The position numbers and the translations under genes were made by a program. This document shows, piece after piece, positions 12,201 to 22,449 of a DNA stretch of 22,527 bases. Position 1 is the stretch's first letter, and the number at the start of each line of letters is the position of its first letter. Origin of the DNA: Plantago elongata (taxonomy: Eukaryota; Streptophyta; Magnoliopsida; Lamiales; Plantaginaceae). The DNA lies in contig JAYMSP010002776.1 of the NCBI GenBank assembly GCA_036897095.1, forward strand, positions 1 through 22,527, written 5' to 3'. A model generated the notes under the pieces. That model had not been told where the DNA came from. It saw nothing but the letters and a program-made list of their open reading frames with translations, and did no database searches.

Positions 12201-13007
12201 CTGCACAAAGATCACGTATAAGTTTTTGTTCACAAAAGAATACCCATGAAGAATTTGGAGACTAGAGCATAATCCTCAATCATCAACACACTGTTCAGAA
12301 TTCATGATAAATGGAAGAACAATTTGTACGACAACAAAGTTGCAATATGATTTGAGCTTCATCACAGATAGGAGCAGTGAAACATCAGGTATTTTTAGTT
12401 ATGAACTGAAGATAATCAAGATGAGGCACAACAAAGCACTGAAGGAATTCTCCTCAGCCGCAGGTACATACAGATACTACAGGGAATATGTCATTGGCTA
12501 TTTCAATCTTCTTCGATATCGCAATAGTCATCTTTGAAGAGACCATTAGTTCTTCAATGTGCACATGTCAGATGTGAGCTACCATGTAAAGTAATACAGT
12601 ACTTCATTGGGTAAAGAAAAAGGTACAACCAACAATATTGCAAATATCCTCGAAGCGTCTATTATTTCTTTCAACCCAAATGCTTTAGAAACACAACCGG
12701 GGATACAATTTCCAAGAATCTTTTTATCTTTATCTCTGAATTTCCTTGTCTAAGTATATTCATCACTTCAAAGAATGATCACCAATGTTCAAATAAAAGA
12801 TTTGTAACATATTAGGCTTATTAGCATCATGTAGTGATGCAACTGGTATTCATTTCTATTAGGGCATTACCATATATTTCATCTTCAACAAGCCATGAAC
12901 TAGGTTGAGGTTAGTAAATAAGAATGATAGCATACAGAGTAATTTCACCTCTTCACCGAGACAGTAAAAATTACAAAATAATAACATAAACAAGAAAAGG
13001 GACTTAC
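12201..13007 (-). other. DRE2-locus intron, ~0.8 kb
   Basis: The intron lies between the exon ending with the displaced YCGS codons and the [16 protein letters not shown] exon. It is AT-rich, and I see no repeat or coding content in it. Confidence 0.55.
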
Positions 13008-13942
13008 GCTTCCACAATAAGATTTGAGGATTTTGTAGCTGCTCTGCAGTAGGCCCAAGCTCCAGTACCTTCTCCTCAGTTTCAGCCCATCCGCATACGC
13101 AATTTTTACATGCCTTTCTTGTACTTCCAACTTCACAATCATCTAGAAGAAAATTCCAACTTCCTATTTCAGACTACTGAATGCTGAAATGAAACCAATT
13201 TGATGACAAAATAGAAACAAAGAGCCCTAACCTGGAGGTAGTTGAGGCTTCTTAAGATCCTCTTCAGTCAGAAGGCTATCCTCGTCGATCAGATCAGCAT
13301 CATCATCAATCTGAACTTTGGGTAGAACTTTTGATGGTCTTTTAATGGAAAAGGACGAACCTATCTTCCAGGAAGGCTTCTTCCCGACTATCTGTCAAAT
13401 GAATATAATATCAAGTATGGAAACTTCTGGAACAGAAAAAACACAATCAAACTAACTAGATCCTGAGACAACAGGACATAAATCCATACTAAAGTTTATT
13501 ATCAAGGTTTCATACTTCTGCTGCTAAATGCAATCCACCATAGATAAATATAGTGCATAACTGAACAAACAGAAGCACAGATGGATCATGTCACATAAAT
13601 TTATATAGCAAGTGAAAGAGGCAGACCTCAAATGATTGGCTGCTTTCAGAAGATTGTATGTCCAAGAAACCAGCCAGTAGTAGCTTACGTTCAAGATTAG
13701 ACTTTGTCTGCATGTGCCACGATGAAATCATGACATACTCGGACAAGAAAGACAAAAATACTGCAAGTAGAAAACCAAAACTACCATTTGGCCATCGGCA
13801 GATTGATTGGACGATCGAAAAAGGACAGTTTCACCAGGTTTTGACACTCTTGATATGTTGGCAAGCAATTGCTCACTGAGGTCAGCCGGTTTACAAATTG
13901 AGATAATATGATCAACAGATGAAGATTCCACGGACAGAATTT

Positions 13943-15715
13943 CTGTCAAGGCAGCAAATGTGACAACACAGCAATTGGTGAACTAGGTACAGCAGCCAGG
14001 AAGGCTAACCTATATCTCTAAGTGTGTTGACTGACCATTACAACTGAACATATATACTGACGAATCAGAGGAAGCTACGTGAGCCACAGCAAAAAACTGA
14101 ACATATTCACTGCCCAAATTTCGGGTACCTGACTTATAGTACTTAAACTAACATATAACACTGAAATCTAATATGATGACCACGAGTTTTACTTCACCTA
14201 AGGATTCTGCAACATACAAGAACACGAATCCAACATTGAAATCACAAAATGGAATCTCAATTCTCAACTACAGTCAAGATTAAATTTTCTCTAGGCTGGA
14301 AAGACGCAATAAGAATGTAACGTAGACCATAGGTATCTACGCAACTCAGGTCACATGTAGCCAGAATATTATAGATAATAGACAGATAACATCACTATCT
14401 AAAGTCTTGGCCAATTTTCATTTCAAAATTCTGTGAACCACAAACAAACTGAACTAACAAAGAGTTGAATAACGATTTTTGGTTCAGCTGCTAGCATGCT
14501 CAGGTTTAGAAAACTCATAGAAAGAATATTGTTGAACTAACAGATCACAAAAAATGGATGGCAAAAAAGATGGAGGGCAATGGAGATAATTGATAAAGAT
14601 ATACACCTTCCATCCCGCAAAACTTTATACATCTTCCACTTTTAGGTGTCCATTGAACTTTATACATAACCAAAAATGGAAACTACCCACACAACAATTA
14701 CAATATCAAATAACAAAAGATATTACTATTACAATTATATTACACATTTTGCCACAAAAATTACACCTTTCACCGCATTTTCATGTTTTATCATTTATTC
14801 TATTTTTCACCTCAAACTACAGACCAACCCTAATATGTATGAAGTTTTTCATAAAAAAGGAAGTACTTACTATCACTTCTGAGATCAAGTTTGATGTAGA
14901 TTAAGCAAGAAATGTTAATTAGAAGGACCAAATTTTGTTTCTCCAGATGTTAAACAGAAAAACTCAATCAAGAACAGTATCTTGGTTCCAGAATACTTCC
15001 AAGACAGTACAAAAGAGTCATCTTTCAATATCCTAATTGGTTCATAAACTGAACAAAACTATCGTTCGTATAAAACTACAGAACCCTACATCATGAGGAT
15101 CATAAACAGAAGTACCAGCTCGCTATAAGGTGCAGACTCTGTGAAGAATTGGAGGTGAGGCCGTGAAGATTCATCACGATAAGACAGTAAACAATAAGGG
15201 AGCAAAAGGTAATGGCTTTACAAGGGGGAGGCCATCTGAAGTGCTTGAGCTCTAACACTGATTAACTTCCAATATTTTAGATATATAAGGCCCCAGAGAA
15301 AGCCGGCAGCATGAATAAATACACCCAAAAACAAACGAGGTTTCGGCTTGATACCGATGTAAGAAAAAAGATGCTACCATATCCCAGTCGGACTTGTGCC
15401 CAAATACTCTGTCAAAATTCACCGGCCTAACCAGGCGCGTGACGGGTGAACCCACGTTACTTAAGGCACTGACTTAAATACTCCATAATCGAGGTCTATA
15501 AGCATTCATGGGATACATTCACTTAACAAGAAAGAATCTGGGCTTATCCAATCAAAACTGCTCCTCTATGTACATACTTGACGCTATCAACAATTCGTAT
15601 TGTTTATTTTATGTACTACCAGGCAAATGGAGCATAGTGCAGTGCTTGTCAACTAACCATGCAAGCTGTTTTAAACATAAAATATGCATTGAGTCGGCCA
15701 GAGATGAGAAATTAC
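13943..15715 (-). other. DRE2-locus intron, ~1.8 kb
   Basis: The intron between the first and second recognised exons. It is mostly unstructured AT-rich sequence. A possible Stowaway-like MITE lies at about 14604-14863. The remaining open frames (for example around 15252-15455) have no recognisable product. Confidence 0.55.
14604..14863. mobile_element. Possible Stowaway-like MITE (Tc1/mariner type)
   Basis: The left end, CACCTTCCATCCCGCAAAAC followed by TTTATAC, resembles the plant Stowaway end CTCCCTCCGTCCC. The right end, GAAGTTTTTCATAAAAAAGG then AAG, is roughly its inverted complement. Both sides are flanked by TA, the usual duplication for this group. The inverted repeats are imperfect and gapped, so the call is tentative. 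Confidence 0.4.
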
Positions 15716-15847
15716 CGTCAGAGGAAGCTTGAATGAAGACCAGGGACTCAAAATTTTCTACTGGCTCCTTCTTGACAACCTTGATTGCGTCCAACACATG
15801 AGGCATAGAAGGGGGCACTTGATCTGCTAGGGCTTTTCCTGCGCCAT

Positions 15848-17360
15848 TTCAATTACCTACAGGTAAGTGATGTTAATAGGATAATTGGCTAGTTACTTCA
15901 CCATGAAATACATACAAACACATAATAATCAAATTATATTGAAAAAATAAAACGTTTCTTCGGAATCTAAACGATTGAAGCAACCGGAATAACTGTGACA
16001 AGCGGCAAAATTATTGGTAAGAGAGTGAAATGAGCAATGACATTGTCTTTATTGAACCATTAACTCATGGTTTTTATGATTCATCTACGTATGATTGGGT
16101 CACTTATAGGCACTCACTACTTCTTGCTTTGAAATATGATATAGTTTAAAAACCATACACAATATTTGCAGTCGAATCAACAAATTAACACGGTTGCTAA
16201 GATACAGAGGCGGAGCCACACTATGGCAATTGCCTTGCCACAAAATTGGTGCAAAATATACACTGTGTATATATATTCAAAATTTTTTATAATGTTCACA
16301 GTGGAGTTTCTACTTTATATAATTTTTCCACAAATTAAAGTTCGAACTTTTCTATACTTTTATCTTATTATCTCTATAAATTTTATAAACACACAGTTAG
16401 AAGACGGACATATATATCTATTGTAAATAAAAATGTTTATATTATTAATATTGATGTCTTTTATAAAATAATAAATTATGTTAAAGACTTACACGAATGT
16501 TTTAACTAACAATAAATTTGCTCCTAGAAGACTTTATCCTCTATTATAAGCACACTAAATTTTTTGGCTTTGCCTCTGCTAAGATAGTTGAGTATTTTAA
16601 CAATAGAATCAATCAAACTTTGTATTTCCTACCAACCAGTGCAACAGAGATAGTACTACTCAAATAATAACAATTTAAAATGTCGGATATCTGAATGTGA
16701 AATTCGTCGAAGTAAACAACGTATAAGCACAAGCAAAACCAAAACAGAGCAAATTCAATTTGAGAGTTTGGGAAAAAGAAGTGATTCATTGAGTAGAAAT
16801 ATGCATGCGTACAATTTTGCTCATTCCCGATCAAATATATTGGTTTTCATTAATAAACAAGACAAGCCTTGTTTAATGGATATTCCACCTTGTATAATGA
16901 GAGGTGGAAGAAGCCTTGACCGGTGGTATGCTGGTGGAGAGTGTTCGGATCGGTGGCGGGAAGATCTTTTATCAAGAAAGGTACTTTAATTAACTCAAAA
17001 AATGGTGCAACTCAGAAGAGAATATATTATATTTGTTAATATAATACTCCATTCATCCTGTCCCGTTAATAATATTAAAAGACATTTAAAAAAAATATAT
17101 ATAATATATAATTTAAAATACGTTTAATATATAAAAGTAAATTTGATAATTAAGTTGTATTATATTATTTATTTTTAAAAATAAAATTTTATTTCATTTT
17201 AATCGAATGTTGAATATCAAACTCATATTTATAATATATTAACAATTGAACTTGGTAATAATCTGCCACCAGCCATTCAGTTTTACATTGGCCGTTTGAA
17301 ACAAAAGTACTACATTGATTAATATTAATGTGATTCAGAGCGTTGGTAATTGAAAAGGTA
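15848..17360. other. Spacer between DRE2 (-) and eL36 (+) genes
   Basis: This AT-rich spacer holds the hAT-type MITE at 16205-16578. A GC-richer stretch at about 16860-16985 could be a 5'-UTR exon of the DRE2 locus, but I have no splice evidence for it. A MITE-end-like sequence (ACTCCATTCATCCTGTCCCG, near 17046) is followed by very AT-rich DNA without a visible partner end. Confidence 0.5.
16197..16586. mobile_element. Non-autonomous hAT-type MITE with 8-bp target-site duplication
   Basis: The element spans 16205-16578 (374 bp). Its ends are CAGAGGCGGAGCCAC and, read on the other strand from the right, CAGAGGCAAAGCCAA, an inverted repeat of about 15 bp with a few mismatches. It is flanked by a perfect 8-bp duplication, CTAAGATA, at 16197-16204 and 16579-16586. 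An 8-bp duplication and termini starting CAG fit the hAT superfamily. There is no transposase frame inside, so it must have been moved in trans. Confidence 0.8.
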
Positions 17361-17362
17361 CG

Positions 17363-17439
17363 AAACCCTCGATTCTACTCCCAATAATGAGTGGGCCGAG
17401 TTGAACATCTTGTTGTTGAGTCCATAAAAGCCCGGCCCA
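17363..17439 (+). promoter_or_regulatory. eL36 promoter elements: telo-box-like and two site II motifs
   Basis: An AAACCCT telo-box core lies at 17363-17369. A TGGGCC site II motif lies at 17392-17397, and its complement GGCCCA at 17434-17439. This combination is typical of plant ribosomal protein promoters, where TCP-family factors bind site II and the telo box helps expression in dividing cells. The positions, 77-153 bases before the 5'-UTR intron donor, fit a core promoter. No clear TATA box is needed in this class. Confidence 0.65.
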
Positions 17440-17516
17440 ATGAAAAAGGTTCCCGTCTAAAGTCTTGTCTTAACCTACTAGTTTCATTTCCTGATTTCAT
17501 AGCAGACACTCCAGAG

Positions 17517-17619
17517 GTAAATTTGCCCTAATCGCTTCTTCTCTTCTATTGTCGTTCAATATTCGTATGATTTTTCTGGAAGCAATCGATTGATAAGTTG
17601 TAGTTGTGTTTTGATGTAG
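17517..17619 (+). other. RPL36: 5'-UTR intron of the eL36 gene
   Basis: The donor CCAGAG|GTAAAT (17516/17517) and the acceptor TTGATGTAG (17619) remove 103 nt. This leaves GTG directly before the ATG at 17623. An intron just before the start codon is common in plant ribosomal protein genes and often raises expression. Confidence 0.6.
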
Positions 17620-17622
17620 GTG

Positions 17623-18640
17623 ATGGCTCCGATTCAGCCAAAAAGCGGTATCTTTGTGGGTTTGAAGAAAGGCCATGTTGTCACTCCCAAGGCATTAGCT
17701 ACTCGTCCCTCTCAGAGAAAGGGGGTTAGTCACTTCATCACTTTCTCTTCTTAATTAACATTCATTTTCTTTCTCTAATCCGTAATTAGTTTGCTTTCTT
17801 GTTTTTGTTATTATTTTTGTTTAGCTTCGAAAATGGTTAATTATTTACGCGGTTAATCGAATGACTGTGTTTATTGTTGGGTATTTTAGATTGATAAGAT
17901 GTACCCTGTGTATTCATACGATATATAAGTAGATTTCATATCACTTAGCTGAGGCAATCAACTATGTAGCTGATATGATACAGTTTTCAGTCAAATGGAG
18001 TGTGTAGCATTGCAACTATTCTGATAAATTTATTGGAGTTAGTAGTTTAAAATTTATGATTCTGGCATTTTGTACTTCTATGTGTATCATGTGATTGAAT
18101 TTATGATCAGTATGTTGGTTTAGCTGACTTATGGATTGCGGTTCTGCTCATGTATGACACTTATTTGTCAGGCTTATTTATTGCTTACATGGTGTATGTA
18201 TCAAGATGTTACTAGTAGCACCTCTCAAATCACTTAAACAAGTGGAAGTTTGTATTTGTATGCAAGTGTTTTGAGAGATTGAGAGAATGTCCTAATGCTT
18301 GTCTTGAGTTGATCGGTTTAGGGTCTATTTTATTGTGTGAGAATTTTTGTTTCTGATTGATTCATAGAGAAAGGGAGTAATGTGTACACTTTGCTTATTG
18401 ATCCAGAAAACCAGCAAAAGGGTCCACTTTGCCAGAAGTCTTATCCGGGAGGTTGCTGGATTTGCACCGTATGAGAAGAGAATCACTGAACTTCTCAAAG
18501 TTGGCAAGGACAAGCGTGCATTGAAGGTTGCCAAGCGAAAGTTGGGCACCCACAAGAGAGCAAAAAAGAAGAGAGAGGAAATGTCTGGTGCTTTGAGGAA
18601 GATGAGAGCTGCTGGAGGTGGTCACGAAAAGAAGAAGTAA
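17623..18640 (+). CDS. RPL36: 60S ribosomal protein eL36 (RPL36)
   Basis: Two coding exons, 17623-17724 and 18407-18640, join in phase to give 111 residues, the normal length for eL36. The first encodes [20 protein letters not shown] and ends RPSQRKG. The second carries the family core [40 protein letters not shown] and the basic [15 protein letters not shown], ending in KKK-TAA. eL36 is a small basic protein of the cytosolic large ribosomal subunit. The ATG at 17623 is the only suitable start and lies just after the UTR intron. The 682-nt coding intron (17725-18406) holds nothing recognisable. The gene looks intact and functional; a few N-terminal residues (for example the Ile in [10 protein letters not shown]) may be lineage-specific. 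Confidence 0.95.
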
Positions 18641-20556
18641 TTCAATTTTCTAGGGCATCTTTTTTAAGCCTGAAGTTTTATTTTAAAATTGTCTTTTTCA
18701 CTCAAAATTTTGTAGAATATACTTATTTCCATTCAATTTTGATCTATTTGCTGCCTCGGCACAATTCTTGTTATTCATAGTATTATTTTTTGCTTGTTGT
18801 TGTTGGCTATATATTCTCGTGGACCTATAAATGTCCTTCCATATCCGGAGTAGTTTTTTTTTTTTTTGATATCCGCATATGCGACTAATCCAGCCGAGCA
18901 ATGTTAGATCCTTTTTGAGGGAGCAGATTTTCCAGCGGTGTTTTTTACATCACAATGCTCGAATGAGTTAACAAGTAAACTCAAGTCCTTTACCACTTGA
19001 GCCAACAACCTTTTGGTATATCGAGATTAGTTGTTTCTGACAAGTCGAAGTAATTTTGCAGTTAAATGTAACCTACAGACCCATGCACTTGCACATATAA
19101 CCAATACTAGTATGCATTATTTGGCTCTGGGAGCTGCCATATGGAAACGACGTTTCCTTTGAAATGGTATAATAACAAGCTTGAGAATTTCAATTTCCTT
19201 CATAAATGACCATTACTAAGATTGGGACAGGTTCAAATGTGAATCAGTTCGAGTCTGGCACAATGGTTGGCATATCTATGTCTGATTCATGCTAGATGTT
19301 AGACTCTCACAAAGCATTGCTCGTGTCAAGCAACATCTTTGATGGCCAAAAACAGGACAATCTCTTCACTTCATAATTTATAATCGTTCTTCACTTCCAT
19401 CATAATCTAGCAACAAAAGGTTCAAGATTGTCTACGTTGTAAACTTCAATTCCATTCAGAGATTGGGTGGTGTCATATATCGGAACTCTTTCACCCCGAA
19501 CTTGAAGTAAACGAAATTGGTGAATTAGAGTTTTACAGGCACACAGGTTGCTTCTTGCTACGTGTTGATCTACTTGTGTTTATACTGAGTTTGAGAATTG
19601 CAACAGAACGCTGGGTAATGCGCATAACAATGTATTAAATGGAATTTTCAAATGTCACCCTACATCTTCCAATTTGACTGCTTGCTGCAATTGTATAAAA
19701 CCCCTCAGGGTGTCTATACAAAACTGACGAAAAGATCAGAATCACATATTTCACAGCCAATTGGTATTGCACATGATCAACGGGATGTTTTTAAATGGGC
19801 AGTATACAACATGAACCAATTCAATACCCGTTTAAAATTATGGTGTTAAGGTCCAGGCCGCATTCACACAAATTAAAAGGTCCCTATTTTAACTCAGTTT
19901 TCAGAATGAAGCGAAATCAACGTATATCAGGTTTAGAAATTGACATTCAGGGACTGACCTACAGTTCTACACATTTAAGTACCAATTCTCAAGTCATTCA
20001 CAAAACATTAGTACAATACAACAAATATTACTATTACGTATTGTTCGCAACTCACTTTTGGACATATTTCTTAAACAATCAGTACCAATTAGCTAAGTAG
20101 GGCACAACTGCTCATAATTCTAGTCATGATCATCAATTACTTTTTGAGTATGATTAGCGACCTGAACATAATTATTGATGTCTGGACCAACGCCTATGTT
20201 TCTTGAGATACAAAATAGAGCTTCAAAGTGGGATTGTATTCGATCCATCAGGAATCACAATGGCTGAAAATACATTTGTTCCTGCTCCCAACTTCTTAGT
20301 AACTTGCCAGTTCAACTACCAACCCCCCCAACCCACAACAAAGAAACTAAACTTGCAACTATAGAACACATAAAGATTGACATTGCATCACTGAACAACC
20401 ATCAGAATCAGCAAATTTGTTTGTACACTAAGAAGGAGCAATTAACAACAACAGAAGGCAAGAATAATATAACGCCAGACTAGCTAAGATAACAGCACAA
20501 AACACCATTATTCCCAAAACCAAAACAGTTAAACCCTCCAAATACACAAAAGGCAT
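18641..20556. other. Spacer between eL36 and the trihelix gene
   Basis: No gene is supported here. An old antisense SINE lies at about 18854-19014. The right end, from about 20,200, should include the 3' UTR of the trihelix gene on the minus strand. The remaining open frames (for example 19652-20100) have no recognisable product. Confidence 0.55.
18854..19014 (-). mobile_element. Old tRNA-derived SINE, minus strand
   Basis: Read on the minus strand, the block begins GTTGTTGGCTCAAGTGGTAA, where TGGCTCAAGTGG (complement of 18993-19004) is a classic SINE box A. A weak box-B-like ATTCGAGCAT follows. The block ends in GATATC and an A-run (the T-run starting at 18854). The flanks ATATCCGGAGTAG (18841-18853) and ATATCGAGATTAG (19018-19030) may be a decayed target-site duplication. 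The box B is eroded, so the copy is old. Confidence 0.6.
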
Positions 20557-21597
20557 TCAAGTCTGCTGACTTGTTCTAGGTCTCTTATTATTAGCTCCGA
20601 ATGCTCTACCGATCGTATCAACAATCTTCCTCTGTGCTCCAATAATCATATCCATCCTCTTCTTTTCCATCTCCATCCAACTCCTCTCCATCTCCCTCAT
20701 CATCTCAACCTTGTGATTCTCCATTCTCATAAAACTCTCTGCAAAACCTCTAATCCGAGCAGCTATTTCTCTCCCTCCACCCACCTCCTCCCCTTCCTCC
20801 TCCTCAGCCACACACATCTCCGTCTCCTCTTCCAAATACTCATCCTCGTCATCGTCACTATCATCCCCAGCATAAAACTTCTTCCCTTTCCCATTCACAT
20901 GATGCCTCAACACACCAGCGAACCTCTCATTCCCACTACCAAAACCCCTACTCACACTCCTCACATCACCACCGCGCACAATGTTATTAATACTCTTCGA
21001 CTTACTATTCCTCCTCGCCGTATCCATACTCCAATCATCATCACTCTCATCCGACTCACCGTCATCCTCGACTCGATTACTAACAGCATTATTACTACCA
21101 CCATTATTACTGTAAACATAATTATTCGAATAAACACTACCATAACGTTGGTTAGGGTTGGAAGAAGTACTACCACCATTCGTCGCAATCGGAGACTTGA
21201 AAACGGAGACAGGACGCACGCTCATCGGCACGGCGTTGGGACCACGCTCCATCTGATCCATGAGCTGAAAATACTGCCAGGAATCAGGATACGGTTTCGG
21301 CAATTCGGAGCGGTAGCGTTTCCGGAGCTTCTCGATTTTGTGGCGGCACTGTGTGGAGGTCTTGGAAGGTACGGAAGAGGCGACCTCTTCCCATTGGAAG
21401 GCTTTGAGCTGGCCTTTTTTGAGAGAGTACCATTTGTCCTGGTAGGATTGAATTAGGGCTAGGGTTTCCTGGTGAGACCAAGGGACTGGAGGAGACTTGA
21501 GCTTGGAATTGGATTTGGGGGTGGGTGCGGGGAGAGCGAGGGTGGTGGGAGGAGGAGAAGACATGGGTGGTGGAGGAGGAGAGGATGGAGAAGCCAT
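20557..21597 (-). CDS. Trihelix transcription factor, SIP1/ASIL-like
   Basis: A single exon of 346 residues. After a Pro/Ser-rich N terminus, residues about 39-98 form a trihelix domain with its three spaced tryptophans, W40 (PWSHQETLALIQSYQDKW), W56 and W69 (FQWEEVASSV), and the third-helix motif QCRHKIEKLRKRYR. A Ser/Asn-rich and then strongly acidic middle follows. A C-terminal coiled-coil-like segment (RMENHKVEMMREMERSWMEM onward) is typical of SIP1-clade members and serves dimerisation. These are nuclear GT-element-binding regulators, often repressors. The ATG at 21597 has a good context (TTCATGGCT) and lies upstream of the whole domain. The stop is TGA at 20557-20559. The frame is intact. 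The nearest Arabidopsis relatives I would expect are At3g24860, At3g24490 or ASIL1/2, but the exact orthologue is not resolved here. Confidence 0.9.
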   Translation of the reverse strand: MASPSSPPPPPMSSPPPTTLALPAPTPKSNSKLKSPPVPWSHQETLALIQSYQDKWYSLKKGQLKAFQWEEVASSVPSKTSTQCRHKIEKLRKRYRSELPKPYPDSWQYFQLMDQMERGPNAVPMSVRPVSVFKSPIATNGGSTSSNPNQRYGSVYSNNYVYSNNGGSNNAVSNRVEDDGESDESDDDWSMDTARRNSKSKSINNIVRGGDVRSVSRGFGSGNERFAGVLRHHVNGKGKKFYAGDDSDDDEDEYLEEETEMCVAEEEEGEEVGGGREIAARIRGFAESFMRMENHKVEMMREMERSWMEMEKKRMDMIIGAQRKIVDTIGRAFGANNKRPRTSQQT

Positions 21598-21943
21598 GAA
21601 TTGGTGGTGGTCAATGGCGGTGAGCGGTGGTGGAGATTAGTTGATGTTTTGGTGGTGCGATTCGATGGACCCGCATTTGGGATCGACCGACTTTTGATTC
21701 TCTCCGGTTTCCTTTGCTGCAGTTAGCCAGGATGCACCTTCAGACAAACAAAATTCGTGTACTCTAAAATGACATTAAAAATTATACATTATAATATAAA
21801 ATATGATTTTTCTAGTATGTTTAGAATTTTACAAAATTAAATTTCAAAATAAAATTGCTAGATCATTTTTTTATAATATATAGAATTAAATTAAATCATG
21901 TCGTATGGGTCAACGTGGAAGAAATCGCGTAATTTAAACTACG
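21598..21943. other. Trihelix 5' region and AT-rich spacer
   Basis: The stretch 21598-21725, read on the minus strand, is probably the 5' UTR of the trihelix gene, being CACCAC-rich just before the start codon. From about 21,760 to 21,900 the DNA is very AT-rich with no visible gene. Confidence 0.5.
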
Positions 21944-22023
21944 TACGATCAAATTGGGCTGCATACGATCAAATTAGGTTGGGTACGATTAAACTGGACT
22001 GTGTACGATCAAATTGGGCTAGG
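21944..22023 (+). repeat. Four 20-bp tandem repeats
   Basis: Copies start at 21944, 21964, 21984 and 22004 with an exact 20-base period. The unit is TACGATCAAATTGGGCT plus three variable bases. The second and third copies carry a few substitutions; the first and fourth share 17 identical bases. The array lies 101-180 bp before the TATA box at 22124. Confidence 0.85.
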
Positions 22024-22123
22024 AGTAATGGGCTAAGCCTACAAGTGATAAAAATGGGCCAGGAGTATTAGACTGGACCACGGGCTTCCTACTCCCATGC
22101 TTCTAGAAGCACCTCTCACAACT

Positions 22124-22131
22124 TATAAATA
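22124..22131 (+). promoter_or_regulatory. TATA box of a rightward transcription unit
   Basis: TATAAATA within ACTTATAAATAGAGGCC is a strong plant TATA box. A pyrimidine-rich stretch and ACACACAATCACAAGC follow about 25-35 bases downstream, as expected at a start site. It faces the right edge. Confidence 0.6.
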
Positions 22132-22336
22132 GAGGCCTTCCCTTCTTCATTTTACACACAATCACAAGCATCTAGAGCACAAGCAGTCCAGAGCAAGAGC
22201 ATCAATCGCCTTCTTCGAGCATCGCCGCCTTAGTCTTCGAGACTTCGAACATTGCCGCCTTCTCGATAGTTGTCGTCCGCTGCAAGAACCATCATCTTCT
22301 TCGAGAACTGCCACCCTCCTGCGAAGCGCCGTCGTC

Positions 22337-22449
22337 TGCCTCTCGGGATCCGCCTCGAAGTCCGAACAAATCTTCAAGCAGTTTGTCTGGAAATCAAGAA
22401 GTCACCGTTTGATCCAAGAGTTTGCCTCCCGGGATCCGCCTCGAAGTCC
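22337..22449 (+). repeat. 27-bp direct repeat in the leader, two copies
   Basis: The copies at 22337-22363 and 22423-22449 differ at one base. They share CGGGATCCGCCTCGAAGTCC and the preceding TGCCTC(T/C). Upstream, three looser units of the form CTTCGAGCATCGCCGCCTT occur near 22213, 22243 and 22299. Confidence 0.8.

Larger units (their letters stand above)
11923..15847 (-). pseudogene. DRE2: DRE2/anamorsin (CIAPIN1) homologue, apparently broken by two frameshifts
   Basis: Exons in transcript order: 15847-15716, 13942-13785, 13707-13627, 13391-13232, 13142-13008, 12200-12126, 11961-11923, each with AG/GT borders. The product matches the anamorsin plan: a methyltransferase-like N-terminal domain (ESSSVDHIISICK, then ISRVSKPGETVLF), a linker ([16 protein letters not shown], then [19 protein letters not shown]), a [2Fe-2S] region (ACKNCVCG), a second cysteine motif ([20 protein letters not shown]), and the tail VTLGGNFLAADI. 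DRE2 works with the diflavin reductase TAH18/ATR3 to pass electrons to cytosolic Fe-S assembly. Two breaks are seen. From the likely ATG (15845-15847) the frame meets TAG after six codons, and the domain frame resumes one base off. One extra base in the AAA complementary to 13023-13025 shifts the frame before the SCGSC-type motif and leads to a stop in the next exon. Sequencing errors or an upstream first exon remain possible. Confidence 0.75.

Noticed and set aside
17042..17240. MITE-like start ACTCCATTCATCCTGTCCCG followed by AT-rich DNA
   Set aside because: No matching right end or TA duplication could be identified.
20713..21456. A 247-codon open frame on the plus strand
   Set aside because: It is the antisense shadow of the trihelix gene, whose minus-strand frame has a clear domain.
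22162..22377. Arg/Cys-rich 71-codon minus-strand frame
   Set aside because: Its composition follows from the GC-rich repeated leader, and it is antisense to the likely transcript.
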